Positions 8,169 to 16,071 of a DNA stretch of 33,645 nucleotides are shown here, one piece after another. The stretch is from an uncultured Acidimicrobiales bacterium. GTDB lineage: Bacteria; Actinomycetota; Acidimicrobiia; Acidimicrobiales; SZUA-35. The stretch covers positions 1 through 33,645 of the forward strand of contig CALHFG010000142.1 of assembly GCA_938029215.1 (NCBI GenBank). Direction: 5' to 3'. How positions within the stretch are numbered: the first letter of the stretch is position 1; the number at the start of each line of letters is the position of its first letter. The translations under genes and the position numbers were made by a program. Below the pieces are notes generated by a model. The model ran no database searches. It was not told the DNA's origin and saw nothing but the letters and a program-made list of their open reading frames with translations.

Positions 8169-8771
8169 ATGGCCGACACGCGCTCGTTGCAGGACAAGCC
8201 AGACACTACCCTCCCGGTAGTGACCAAAGAGCAGTTACCCATCCAGCTGCTCGATGCTGCGTTGGACGGCGACCGCGAAGCCTGGGACATGATCGTTGCG
8301 GAGTACAACAACCTGCTGTGGTGGATTGCACGATCTCATCGGCTGGACGATGCGACTTCGGCGGATGTGGTGCAGACGGTCTGGCTCCAGCTGGTGCAGC
8401 ACGGTCGTTCGATCCGAGATCCTGAACGACTAGCGGCTTGGCTGGCCACAACCGCTCGGCGGGAAGCTCGGCGTCGGGTTGCCGCCAGCAACCGACAGGT
8501 TCCTACTGCTGACTCCGACGACGAACCAGCGCGTAACTTTGTCGGCCCGGAGGAACGAGTGATCGACAATGAGGTGACGGCGGCAGCGCTTGCCGCCTTC
8601 CACCGCCTCGGTCCAACCTGCCAACAACTGATGATGCTGCTCTGCGAGGTTCCACCCAAGAGTTACGCCGAGATCTCGGCGATTCTTGACATTCCGACAG
8701 GCTCGATAGGTCCGTCACGACAACGATGCCTCGCGAGTTTGCGGGCCGAACTGAGAGGGCTGGGGTTCTGA
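8169..8771 (+). CDS. ECF-type RNA polymerase sigma factor
   Basis: A 200-residue sigma-70 family protein with two regions. Region 2 spans about residues 30-100 (ATSADVVQTVWLQLVQH...AAWLATTARREARR). Region 4 spans about 140-198 (FHRLGPTCQQLMMLL...SYAEISAILDIPTGSIGP). There is no region 1.1 or 3, as expected for group IV/ECF sigma factors. It would redirect RNA polymerase to its own promoters. The ATG at 8169 has AGGA at 8159-8162 overlapping the subtilisin stop, indicating translational coupling. The end of region 4 (GSIGPSRQRCLASLR) departs from the common GTVKSRL form. The regulator is expected to be the next gene or one of the two neighbouring proteases. Confidence 0.9.
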   Translation: MADTRSLQDKPDTTLPVVTKEQLPIQLLDAALDGDREAWDMIVAEYNNLLWWIARSHRLDDATSADVVQTVWLQLVQHGRSIRDPERLAAWLATTARREARRRVAASNRQVPTADSDDEPARNFVGPEERVIDNEVTAAALAAFHRLGPTCQQLMMLLCEVPPKSYAEISAILDIPTGSIGPSRQRCLASLRAELRGLGF

Positions 8772-9277
8772 TGAGCGACTACAGCAACGCGAACGACAAC
8801 CAGCCATCTGATGCTGAGCTCGAAGAGACATTCAAGCTCCTGCAGGCGGCGCTTGCCACCCTGCCAAGCCCAGGCGAGCAGCCCGAAAGTGCCCCGCAGT
8901 CGGTCGTTGAGGGCGCCCGATGGGTTCATGACTGGCTGAACCTCGACGCCGAGCTAGCCCGGCTCACCCACGATAGTTCGATCAGCGATTCGCTGGCCTC
9001 GGTACGGTCCACCAGTGCGCTGCGCCACATCACCTTCTCCGGTGGCAATTTCGAGATCGAAATCGAGATCGAGCCGGTCGAGCGCGGCGTGTCGATGACC
9101 GGCACGGTCACCCCCTCGACCAGCGGAACAGTGCAGGCGGTGGTAGGTGGAATCTCTCACCAGGGACCCATCGATGACCTGGGAACGTTCCTCATCGATA
9201 ACGTGAACCACGGGGTCGTGATGGCCTTTATCAGTACCGATTCGGGCACGATTCGGCTGGGCTCGTTCGAGGTGTAA
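8771..9277 (+). CDS. small beta-rich protein coupled to the sigma factor, unknown function
   Basis: A 168-residue soluble protein that I cannot assign to a named family. An acidic, helical N-terminus (about 14-75, with ARWVHDWLNLDAEL) is followed by alternating hydrophobic beta strands (FEIEIEIEPVERG, MTGTVTP, VQAVVGG, DDLGTFLIDNVNHG, IRLGSFEV). The tail recalls a carboxypeptidase-regulatory-like beta sandwich. There is no zinc-binding HxxxCxxC motif of ZAS anti-sigma factors and no membrane helix. Its ATG overlaps the sigma stop (TGATG), so the two are made together. I chose 8771 over an upstream in-frame start at 8726, which would lie inside the sigma gene. By position it could be an anti-sigma factor or a substrate or adaptor of the neighbouring proteases; this is inference only. 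Confidence 0.85.
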   Translation: MSDYSNANDNQPSDAELEETFKLLQAALATLPSPGEQPESAPQSVVEGARWVHDWLNLDAELARLTHDSSISDSLASVRSTSALRHITFSGGNFEIEIEIEPVERGVSMTGTVTPSTSGTVQAVVGGISHQGPIDDLGTFLIDNVNHGVVMAFISTDSGTIRLGSFEV

Positions 9278-9304
9278 ACGCTGGTCGGCGAGACCGGTCC
9301 CGAT

Positions 9305-9358
9305 TTGTTCGAAGTTGGGCCACGTCGATAGGTTGAGACCTTCGACTCCTTCGAGTCG
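9305..9358 (+). promoter_or_regulatory. weak promoter candidate and short hairpin before the acyl-CoA dehydrogenase
   Basis: The 114-bp gap holds TTGTTC (9305-9310) and TAGGTT (9329-9334) with 18-bp spacing, a possible -35/-10 pair. It is followed by a 6-bp hairpin, CGACTC-CTTC-GAGTCG (9343-9358). Both are short and could be chance. Confidence 0.25.
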
Positions 9359-9391
9359 TCATCCCAGCACCAGAACGAATAGGAGCCCCCC

Positions 9392-10711
9392 ATGGTCGGT
9401 GGCGCACTGAGATCAGCAGACATGAACGATTTCGACCTCCGGATGTCCGAAGGGGTGCGGCCGTTGTACGAGGCCGTGAAGAACTTCATCGCCACCGAGG
9501 TCGACCCCATCACCGAGGAGTACTTCCGACTCGGCGAAGGCCGCGCCGACCGTTGGAGCTACGCTCCCGGCCAGCTCGAACTGCTCGAAGGCGCCAAGGC
9601 CAAGGCTCGCGAGCTTGGCCTCTGGAACTTTTTCCTGCCCAACGCAGAAACTGGCGAAGGGTTGAGCAATCTCGACTACGCCTACATCGCCAATGAACTA
9701 GGCAAGAACCCGCTGGCGTCGGAGTGCCTCAATTGCTCGGCTCCTGACACCGGCAATATGGAAGTTCTCGAGCGCGTTGGTACGCCCGAGCAAAAGAAGC
9801 AGTGGCTCGAGCCGCTACTCAAGGGAGAGATTCGGTCGGCGTTTGCCATGACCGAACCCGGCATCATGAGCTCGGATGCAAAGCAGATCCGTACCCAAGC
9901 CGTGCTCGACGGGGACGAGTGGGTCATCACCGGCGAGAAGTTCTACATCTCTGGTGCCGGCGATCCACGCTGCAAGGTGATGATCACCATGGTGCAGACC
10001 AACCCCGACGCCGACACCTACAAACAGCAAAGCCAAATCCTGGTGCCCGTCGACAATCCGGGGGTAGAGATCGTAGGACCGATGCATGTGTTCGGAGCCG
10101 ACGACGCTCCCCACGGTCACATGCATATCCGATTCAACGAAGCGCGGGTCCCAAAGGAAAACGTTCTGTGGGGCGAGGGGCGAGGCTTCGAAATCAGCCA
10201 GCTACGCCTGGGTCCGGGCCGGATTCATCACTGCATGCGATCCATCGGAGCTGCCGAGAAAGCCATCGAGATGATGGTCGACCGCGGCCTCAGCCGTGAA
10301 GGGTTCGGCAAGAAGCTCATTCATCTCGGAAAGAACATGGAGGTGGTGAGCCGGGCTCGTATCGAGGTTGAAGCCATGCGAATGATGGTGCTGCGGGCCG
10401 CCAAAGCCATGGACACTCTCGGCAATGCCGAGGCCCGCATCTGGGTATCGGCAGTCAAGGCCATGGTGCCCGAGAAGTGCTGCGACATCATCGACGAAGC
10501 AATCCAGTTCCACGGAGCAGCGGGAATCAGCCAGTGGTTCCCGCTCGCCAACATGTGGCACGGACAGCGCACCCTGCGTCTCGCCGACGGCCCCGACGAG
10601 GTTCATCATCACGTCGTAGCTCGAGCCGAGGTCAAGAACCGCGGCAGCGAGCTGGCGGCCAACGAGCGTGCCACCGGCGTGTCCAGTGGCGCCACCTTCG
10701 CTGGCCCGTAG
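9392..10711 (+). CDS. acyl-CoA dehydrogenase (ACAD10/11-like)
   Basis: A 439-residue FAD flavoenzyme expected to oxidise an acyl-CoA to its 2,3-enoyl-CoA. The family pattern is complete: an N-terminal helical domain, the middle-domain motif FAMTEPGIMSSDA with WVITGEKFYISGAG, and a C-terminal domain with IQFHGAAGISQWFPLANM and the terminal LADGPDEVHH. The ADGPDEVH ending, where MCAD-type enzymes have YEGT, is typical of the ACAD10/11-like branch and puts an Asp at the usual catalytic Glu position. The start is ATG 9392, with AGGAG at 9381-9385. Its stop is 9 bp from that of the convergent peroxidase gene. The substrate is not predictable, and it appears unlinked in function to the protease island upstream. 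Confidence 0.94.
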   Translation: MVGGALRSADMNDFDLRMSEGVRPLYEAVKNFIATEVDPITEEYFRLGEGRADRWSYAPGQLELLEGAKAKARELGLWNFFLPNAETGEGLSNLDYAYIANELGKNPLASECLNCSAPDTGNMEVLERVGTPEQKKQWLEPLLKGEIRSAFAMTEPGIMSSDAKQIRTQAVLDGDEWVITGEKFYISGAGDPRCKVMITMVQTNPDADTYKQQSQILVPVDNPGVEIVGPMHVFGADDAPHGHMHIRFNEARVPKENVLWGEGRGFEISQLRLGPGRIHHCMRSIGAAEKAIEMMVDRGLSREGFGKKLIHLGKNMEVVSRARIEVEAMRMMVLRAAKAMDTLGNAEARIWVSAVKAMVPEKCCDIIDEAIQFHGAAGISQWFPLANMWHGQRTLRLADGPDEVHHHVVARAEVKNRGSELAANERATGVSSGATFAGP

Positions 10712-10720
10712 AGCCCGTTC

Positions 10721-12397
10721 TTACTGCCCTCGTGAGGTTGGGTCGACGCCTGCGATCGTGAGCATGTCGGCCATCGTGAACCCGTCGCTCCCTGACCGAC
10801 TGGGCAGGGTTGGCTCCCAGCTGTCGGTGTTGAGGATCGACGTTGGGTCAAGCTCCAGGATGCCGAGGAGAACCTCTGCAACGATCCGACCGCCGACGGG
10901 TCCAAGGTGGGCGCCGTCTGCCACGAGATCGGCCTCACGGAGGATGTAGAGCCACAGAGGCGTCGCTCCGGCCAGACGAGGCGCGACCTCGGCAATATCG
11001 GCCAGGTCGGCTGCACTCAACCGATCGACTCCCATGGCCTCGGCAACCTCTTCGCCCGATGGAATAGACCACGTGAGGTGACGAAGCAGGTTTCGGGTCG
11101 CCAGCGAGGTCGGACCAATCGGCTCTCCACGCGAGGTGTCGATCGTGCCTAAAGGCAACTGGAACAACGGTGTCGATAGATGGGTGTCAATTCTCTTGTT
11201 GGGCTTTACCTCACCGTCTTCAAAGTCGAAGAAGGTTTGCCAGCCGATGAACCGACGTGGAGCGCGGTGCCCGCCACTCATATCTTCAGGATCGTCGCTT
11301 CCTGCTTCGCTGAGGTCGAAGACCATCCCGAAGAACGGTTCGCCGTTGTCGCCGGCCAGGTTTGCTCGGTAGCTCGGACGGATGAGCGAATGGCCGAAAC
11401 GGAACGCGGAGGTCTGGAACTCGACCGGAATCGAGGGCGTGTTGGGCGTATAGAACCGGCGGCCGTTGGCCAGGATGTCATCCACCATCGCCTGCCCGAC
11501 GAACTGCGGAAGAAACTGCCGGAGGACAAGCCATTGGTAGTGGTGAACGACGGTTTGTCGGGCCGATTCGAAGGCTTCCTGACCGTTGAGCCCCGATGCT
11601 CGGACTCGGTTGAGGACCTCGTTGTGGAACAGAAGAAAGGCAACCTGGATCCCTGCGAGGATCAAGTTCTCGTCGTTGCGGGGGTCGGCGATGATCGCCT
11701 GACCGTTCTCATCTCGCGGAAGGTCCTCAAACAGCCCACCGGACTCCACGATGAACGAGAACTGATCGTCGGCTTGGTAAAGCTCCCGGGACTCACCGGG
11801 CCCGCCGCCGTACACGCTGTCCAGGTCGAGTCGAGCTGAGCGAAGGTTGGTGCTTCGCCGCACAGACTGGCGTCGCCCCAAGGTCGAACCAGCGTCACGG
11901 GTGATGTCGTGATCGATGAATTGGCCAACAAAGGTTGAACCAGCGGTTTGACTGGAGTTGTTGAGGTTGTTGGCGCTGAGCTCAAGCTCGGTGATCAAGC
12001 GGACCGGACCCTCCTCGAGCGGATCGTTGGCGTCCAGGATTCCGCCCGGCGCACCGAGCGCAGCCAGTTGTGTTCGGAGCTCGTCGTCGACCTCGCCTCG
12101 AGGAGCCTCGTCAAACATGCGCGAGAAGCGGTCGGGCCCATCGGCCGGCGCATTGTTGCCGCGGTTTCGGCTGCGGCGGCGTCCGCCGTCTCCGTCACGC
12201 CCATCACGACCACCTCGCCGGCCACGCGTTCGATCACCAGATTCTCGCTGCGCGGCGGCAACGGTTGGCACGCTGAGCGCGATGCCGCCTGCGGCAAGTC
12301 CACCCAGGAGGCGTCGGCGAGTCACCACACCCGTCTCATTGTTGGTGTCGCTCGGTTCGTTGTCTTCTGGCATTGCGGCGTCGGGGGATGTTGACAT
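10721..12397 (-). CDS. animal-type haem peroxidase, Tat-exported
   Basis: A 558-residue member of the animal haem (peroxidase-cyclooxygenase) superfamily. A twin-arginine signal (TRRRLLGG, about 26-33, then a hydrophobic stretch ending VAAAQ near residue 50) indicates export of the folded, cofactor-loaded enzyme. A strongly basic Arg/Gly-rich linker (about 51-80) follows. The distal haem histidine is His163 in GQFIDHDIT and the proximal one is His336 in FRFGHSLIRPSY, both in canonical motifs. Bacterial relatives oxidise halides or organic donors with H2O2. The start is ATG 12397, with AGGAGA upstream at 8-nt spacing; a longer frame to 12499 would run into the kinase gene. It is 68 bp downstream of the glycerate kinase gene. 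Confidence 0.94.
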   Translation of the reverse strand: MSTSPDAAMPEDNEPSDTNNETGVVTRRRLLGGLAAGGIALSVPTVAAAQRESGDRTRGRRGGRDGRDGDGGRRRSRNRGNNAPADGPDRFSRMFDEAPRGEVDDELRTQLAALGAPGGILDANDPLEEGPVRLITELELSANNLNNSSQTAGSTFVGQFIDHDITRDAGSTLGRRQSVRRSTNLRSARLDLDSVYGGGPGESRELYQADDQFSFIVESGGLFEDLPRDENGQAIIADPRNDENLILAGIQVAFLLFHNEVLNRVRASGLNGQEAFESARQTVVHHYQWLVLRQFLPQFVGQAMVDDILANGRRFYTPNTPSIPVEFQTSAFRFGHSLIRPSYRANLAGDNGEPFFGMVFDLSEAGSDDPEDMSGGHRAPRRFIGWQTFFDFEDGEVKPNKRIDTHLSTPLFQLPLGTIDTSRGEPIGPTSLATRNLLRHLTWSIPSGEEVAEAMGVDRLSAADLADIAEVAPRLAGATPLWLYILREADLVADGAHLGPVGGRIVAEVLLGILELDPTSILNTDSWEPTLPSRSGSDGFTMADMLTIAGVDPTSRGQ

Positions 12398-12465
12398 AGT
12401 TGCTTTCTCCTTGTGAATGTGGATCAAGCAGACCTGATCAGCGCTAAGGCCGACGCAACGGACTG

Positions 12466-13629
12466 TCAAGGTTTCGGCAAGAAACGTGCGGCGCCCCATA
12501 CGCCGGCAATGCTGCGAGCGGTGTGTCGCAGATTGCTCTCCGTCGCAGCGAGCGCCTCGCTCAGTTCCATCGGGGCGTTGACGATGCTGAAGATCCCAGC
12601 CATTCCAGCGTCGATAACTTCGTTGGCTCCGGGGCCGATGCTGCCCACGATTGCAATGGCTGGCACACCCGCGGCCTGGGCGGCGCGCATCGCTCCGAAG
12701 GGAACCTTGCCTGCAAGTGTCTGACGATCTATCCGCCCTTCGCCAGTGATCAGCAGATCGGCACCATCCAACGCAGCGCGCAAGCCGACCGCGTCGATAA
12801 CCACTTCGATACCGGGCCGCAGGTTGGCGTGCAGGAACGACAATGCAGCAAAGCCCAACCCTCCCGCGGCGCCGGCACCCGGACGGGCGCTGACATCGGG
12901 TGCCCCCGACGCTCGGGCGACCTTTGCGAAGTGTTCGAGCCCAGCATCGATCGCGGCGATGTCAGCCTGGCCAACACCCTTCTGTGGGCCAAAGACTGCG
13001 GTAGCTCCAGATGGTCCACAGAGGGGATTTGTCACGTCTGACGCCACCTGGAAGTCACACTGTTCTACCGCCGGGTGCATCTGAGTGAGATCGATCGATT
13101 CAAGGTGCTGTAGGTGCCCACCACCGGGTTTCAGTTCAGAACCCAGAGCATCTAGGAGCCTGACGCCGAGGGCAGAAAGCATGCCGGCCCCGCCGTCGTT
13201 CGTTGCGGATCCGCCCAAACCGAGGACCACGGTTCGCACCCCACGGTCCAATGCATCTTTGATGAGTTGCCCTGTTCCGAACGATGAAGCATCGAAGGGG
13301 GACATCGCCTTTGGGTCGGTCCTGAGGTGAAGCCCGGAGGCTGCGGCCATCTCGATCACCGCCGTGCCCGGTGCAGTCCCCGTCTCGCCAAGGAGCCCGT
13401 ACGAGGCCGTCGTGGGCTGCCCGAAGGGGCCGCTCACCTGCACGCTCACAAGGGATCCGTTGGTTGCGTCGACCAGTGATTTGACGGTGCCCTCTCCGCC
13501 ATCGGCCAAAGGCACGAGCACACACACCGCGTCCGGTTGGGCCTGCTTCCATCCGGCCGCGACCGCCTGGGCTACTTCCAACGCGGTCAGCGAGCCCTTG
13601 AACGAGTCCGGCGCTACAACAATCCTCAT
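12466..13629 (-). CDS. glxK: glycerate 2-kinase (GarK/GlxK family)
   Basis: A 387-residue cytoplasmic kinase converting D-glycerate and ATP to 2-phosphoglycerate, feeding glyoxylate- or glucarate-derived carbon into glycolysis. The family motifs are all present: N-terminal APDSFKGSL, PLADGGEGTV, IEMAAASGL, GLGGSATNDGGAGML and ITGEGRIDRQTLAGKVPFG. Length is normal for the family. The ATG at 13629 has only a weak GGGACG upstream. It lies 70 bp downstream of the CoA-transferase gene on the same strand and may be read from that operon or its own promoter. No glyoxylate carboligase or tartronate semialdehyde reductase is in the window. The symbol is by family; garK is equally possible. Confidence 0.93.
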   Translation of the reverse strand: MRIVVAPDSFKGSLTALEVAQAVAAGWKQAQPDAVCVLVPLADGGEGTVKSLVDATNGSLVSVQVSGPFGQPTTASYGLLGETGTAPGTAVIEMAAASGLHLRTDPKAMSPFDASSFGTGQLIKDALDRGVRTVVLGLGGSATNDGGAGMLSALGVRLLDALGSELKPGGGHLQHLESIDLTQMHPAVEQCDFQVASDVTNPLCGPSGATAVFGPQKGVGQADIAAIDAGLEHFAKVARASGAPDVSARPGAGAAGGLGFAALSFLHANLRPGIEVVIDAVGLRAALDGADLLITGEGRIDRQTLAGKVPFGAMRAAQAAGVPAIAIVGSIGPGANEVIDAGMAGIFSIVNAPMELSEALAATESNLRHTARSIAGVWGAARFLPKP

Positions 13630-13699
13630 CGAGCGTCCCGGTCATTCATTCGCTACACCGTACGCGACGGTGCCGACCGTTTCCGATTTTCGCCGTTCG

Positions 13700-14866
13700 C
13701 TACGGGCCCGCAAGGTTCGCCGCCGCTCGATCCAGCAAACGCTGGGCAAGATCGGAGCTGTCCTCTCCAAGGGCCGGCACCTGGGGGTCAGGCCCGCCAG
13801 TGCCACTGATGTTGAACGGCGACTTGTACACCTCGGCCTCACCCGTGGGAGTCCTCACTTGCATGAATCGATCGCGAGCCCTCAGCTGCTCATGCTGCCA
13901 GAGCGCCAGCGGGTCGCGCACCTGACTGTGGGTTACCTTGCCGGCGCGAAGCCGGGTCAGAATCTCTTCGGCCGGCACCGCCATGAAGGCCTGATCGATG
14001 ACCGCTTCCAGGGCGGAGATGTTGGTGATCCGATCCACGTTGTCAGCAAACCGCTGGTCGGTGACAAGGTTTGCATCGAGGAGCACATGTTCGGCGAACA
14101 CCGCCCAGTCCCTATTGCTCTGCACCCCGACCAACACATCGGATCCGTCGGATAGCCCGTACAGGCCGTAGGGAGCGATCATCGTGTGTCGATGTCCGGC
14201 CCGGGGTGGCACCACACCGTTGCCCACCGCGTTGAAGGTTGGTGCTGACGTCCACTCGGCCATGCTTTCGAGCATCGACACTTCAACCGATGCCCCTTCC
14301 CCGGTCGACTGTCTCCGGTACAGGGCCGCAAGGATCGAGCTGAAGGCGTACATCGCCGATGCGATATCGGCGATCGAGAACCCGACTTTGTTGGCCTGCT
14401 CGGGCGTACCGGTCAGAGCAATCGCGCCACCCTCGGCTTGGATGGCAAGGTCATAGGCCTTGTCATCGGTTCGAGGTCCGCCGAGGCCATAGCCAGAGAC
14501 ATCGCATGCGATGAGCCCAGGATGCTTACGGCGGAGCTGGTCAGCCAATACGCCCATTCGCCCCGCAGCCGAGGGCGACAAGTTTTGGATAAACACATCG
14601 GCGCCCGCAACCAGTCGATCGAACGTGGCCCGGTCTCGGGGGTCTTTGAGGTCGAGCTCGATGCTCTGCTTTCCGCGGTTGGCCCAGACGAAAAAGGCGG
14701 AGGTTCCACCCATGGCGCTGTCATACCCTCTTGCAAAGTCTCCCTCGCCCTTCCGCTCGACCTTCAGAACCTCGGCTCCAAGGTCGGCCAATTGACGGGT
14801 GGCGAACGGTGCTGCGACCGCCTGTTCTAGGGCGACAACGAGGACGCCGTCCAATGGGCGAGCCAT
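13700..14866 (-). CDS. class III (CaiB/BaiF) CoA-transferase
   Basis: A 388-residue CoA-transferase that activates a carboxylic acid by exchange with an acyl-CoA. Family features include the N-terminal RPLDGVLVV, LGAEVLKVER, NRGKQSIELDLK, FIQNLSPSA, and the likely catalytic Asp139 in KAYDLAIQAEGG followed by the glycine-rich turn. Its ATG overlaps the stop of the upstream acyl-CoA dehydrogenase (TGATG) and has a strong AAAGGAGG, so the two are translationally coupled. Class III transferases pair with 3-sulfinopropionyl-CoA desulfinase in Variovorax paradoxus TBEA6, where the transferase uses succinyl-CoA. The dehydrogenase here has desulfinase-type residues, so a similar acid substrate is the leading guess. 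Other acids remain possible. Confidence 0.93.
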   Translation of the reverse strand: MARPLDGVLVVALEQAVAAPFATRQLADLGAEVLKVERKGEGDFARGYDSAMGGTSAFFVWANRGKQSIELDLKDPRDRATFDRLVAGADVFIQNLSPSAAGRMGVLADQLRRKHPGLIACDVSGYGLGGPRTDDKAYDLAIQAEGGAIALTGTPEQANKVGFSIADIASAMYAFSSILAALYRRQSTGEGASVEVSMLESMAEWTSAPTFNAVGNGVVPPRAGHRHTMIAPYGLYGLSDGSDVLVGVQSNRDWAVFAEHVLLDANLVTDQRFADNVDRITNISALEAVIDQAFMAVPAEEILTRLRAGKVTHSQVRDPLALWQHEQLRARDRFMQVRTPTGEAEVYKSPFNISGTGGPDPQVPALGEDSSDLAQRLLDRAAANLAGP

Positions 14867-16071
14867 CAGCCCTCCTTTGGCAAGAATCCGCCACGCCCTT
14901 GCGGCAGCTTCATGTCGAGGATGCGTGAGGCGACGACGGTACGCAGGATCTGCGCTGTTCCGCCACCGATGGTGAACATGCGAACGTCTCGGTACATGCG
15001 TTCCAACGGGTTCCGACGGCTGTAACCAGCAGCGCCGAACACTTGCAACGCGTCGTTCACCACCCGAATCGACGCCTCGGCGGTGAAGATCTTGGCCTGA
15101 GCTGCCATGGCCGCATCCGGGAACGGCGAGCCGTTTGCACCTCGAGACTCTGCGGCCCGATAGGTGAGGCTCCGGGCGGCTTCAAGCTGCACCGACATGT
15201 CGGCCAACATCCACTGCAAACCTTGGAATTCGGCGATCGGGCGGCCGAACTGCTCGCGTTCCTTCGCGAAATCGCGTGCGAGCTCGTACGCGCCGGTGGC
15301 GATACCCAGGCCCACGGTGCCGGCGCCCACGCGCTGGCTGTTGTAGGCGTTCATGAGATCGCCGAAACCCTTTTTGAAGCCGGATGGTGGCATCACCATC
15401 ATGTCGGCATCAACGACCATGTCGTCGAAGATCACTTCCATCTCGGGGATCGCCCGTAGACCCATGGTTGGTTCCCGCTCACCGAACTTCAGGCCCGGTG
15501 TCTCATCTCGGAGCGCCAGGAAACCTCCGATGCCGAGCTCCTCGCCCTCTTCGTCGAAGACCCGAGCAAAGATCAAATGAAGCTTCGAAACCGTGCCGCC
15601 GGTGATCCAATGCTTCATGCCGTTGAGGACGAACTTGTCACCCTGGCGGTCGGCTCTCGTTGTCATTTTCGACGCGGCGCTGCCCGCACCTGGCTCGGTG
15701 ATACAAATGGCTGGCTTGTCGCCGGCAAGAACCAAATCGGCAGCCAACCGCTTTTGCTGCTCGGTGCCATAGGCCATCACCGCGCTGATGGCGCCCATGT
15801 TCGCCTCGACGGCGATCCGGCCGGTAACACCGCACACCTTTGCCATCTGCTCGACGACTAGGACAGCGTCGAGGAAGGAGTGACCTGGGCCGCCGTATTG
15901 GGCGGGGACGGTCATCCCGGTGAAACCTGCATCACGAAGGGCATGAACGTTGTCCCACGGATACTCCTGGGCCTCGTCGACTTCGGCTGCTCGAGGGGCG
16001 ATGACTTCGGCCGCAAGCGCCTTTGCCTTGGCCTGTATGGCGAGTTGTTCAGTGGTTAGTTGCCAAGTCAT
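14866..16071 (-). CDS. acd: acyl-CoA dehydrogenase-fold protein, 3-sulfinopropionyl-CoA desulfinase-like
   Basis: A 401-residue FAD protein with the full acyl-CoA dehydrogenase fold (CITEPGAGSAASK, FVLNGMKHWITGG, EREQFGRPIAEFQGLQ, DALQVFGAAGYSR). Neither usual catalytic base is present. At the MCAD position (YEGT) it has IGGGTAQI, and at the isovaleryl/long-chain position the Glu before Arg is Gln246 (NSQRVGAG). Arg85 sits in CGVTGRIAVEA. From memory, 3-sulfinopropionyl-CoA desulfinase of Advenella mimigardefordensis is marked by Arg84, which binds the sulfino group, and Gln246 replacing the catalytic Glu, so the match is close. That enzyme releases sulfite and propionyl-CoA without net redox. 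ATG 16071 follows GGAGG and overlaps the TPR gene stop (ATGA). The desulfinase reading is inference; an ordinary dehydrogenase with an unusual base is the alternative. Confidence 0.88.
   Translation of the reverse strand: MTWQLTTEQLAIQAKAKALAAEVIAPRAAEVDEAQEYPWDNVHALRDAGFTGMTVPAQYGGPGHSFLDAVLVVEQMAKVCGVTGRIAVEANMGAISAVMAYGTEQQKRLAADLVLAGDKPAICITEPGAGSAASKMTTRADRQGDKFVLNGMKHWITGGTVSKLHLIFARVFDEEGEELGIGGFLALRDETPGLKFGEREPTMGLRAIPEMEVIFDDMVVDADMMVMPPSGFKKGFGDLMNAYNSQRVGAGTVGLGIATGAYELARDFAKEREQFGRPIAEFQGLQWMLADMSVQLEAARSLTYRAAESRGANGSPFPDAAMAAQAKIFTAEASIRVVNDALQVFGAAGYSRRNPLERMYRDVRMFTIGGGTAQILRTVVASRILDMKLPQGRGGFLPKEG

Noticed and set aside
3807..9277. A true type III-E CRISPR (Craspase) locus
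   Set aside because: No gRAMP/Cas7-11, Csx31, cas1/cas2 or repeat-spacer array is present in the window; only the protease/sigma logic is shared.
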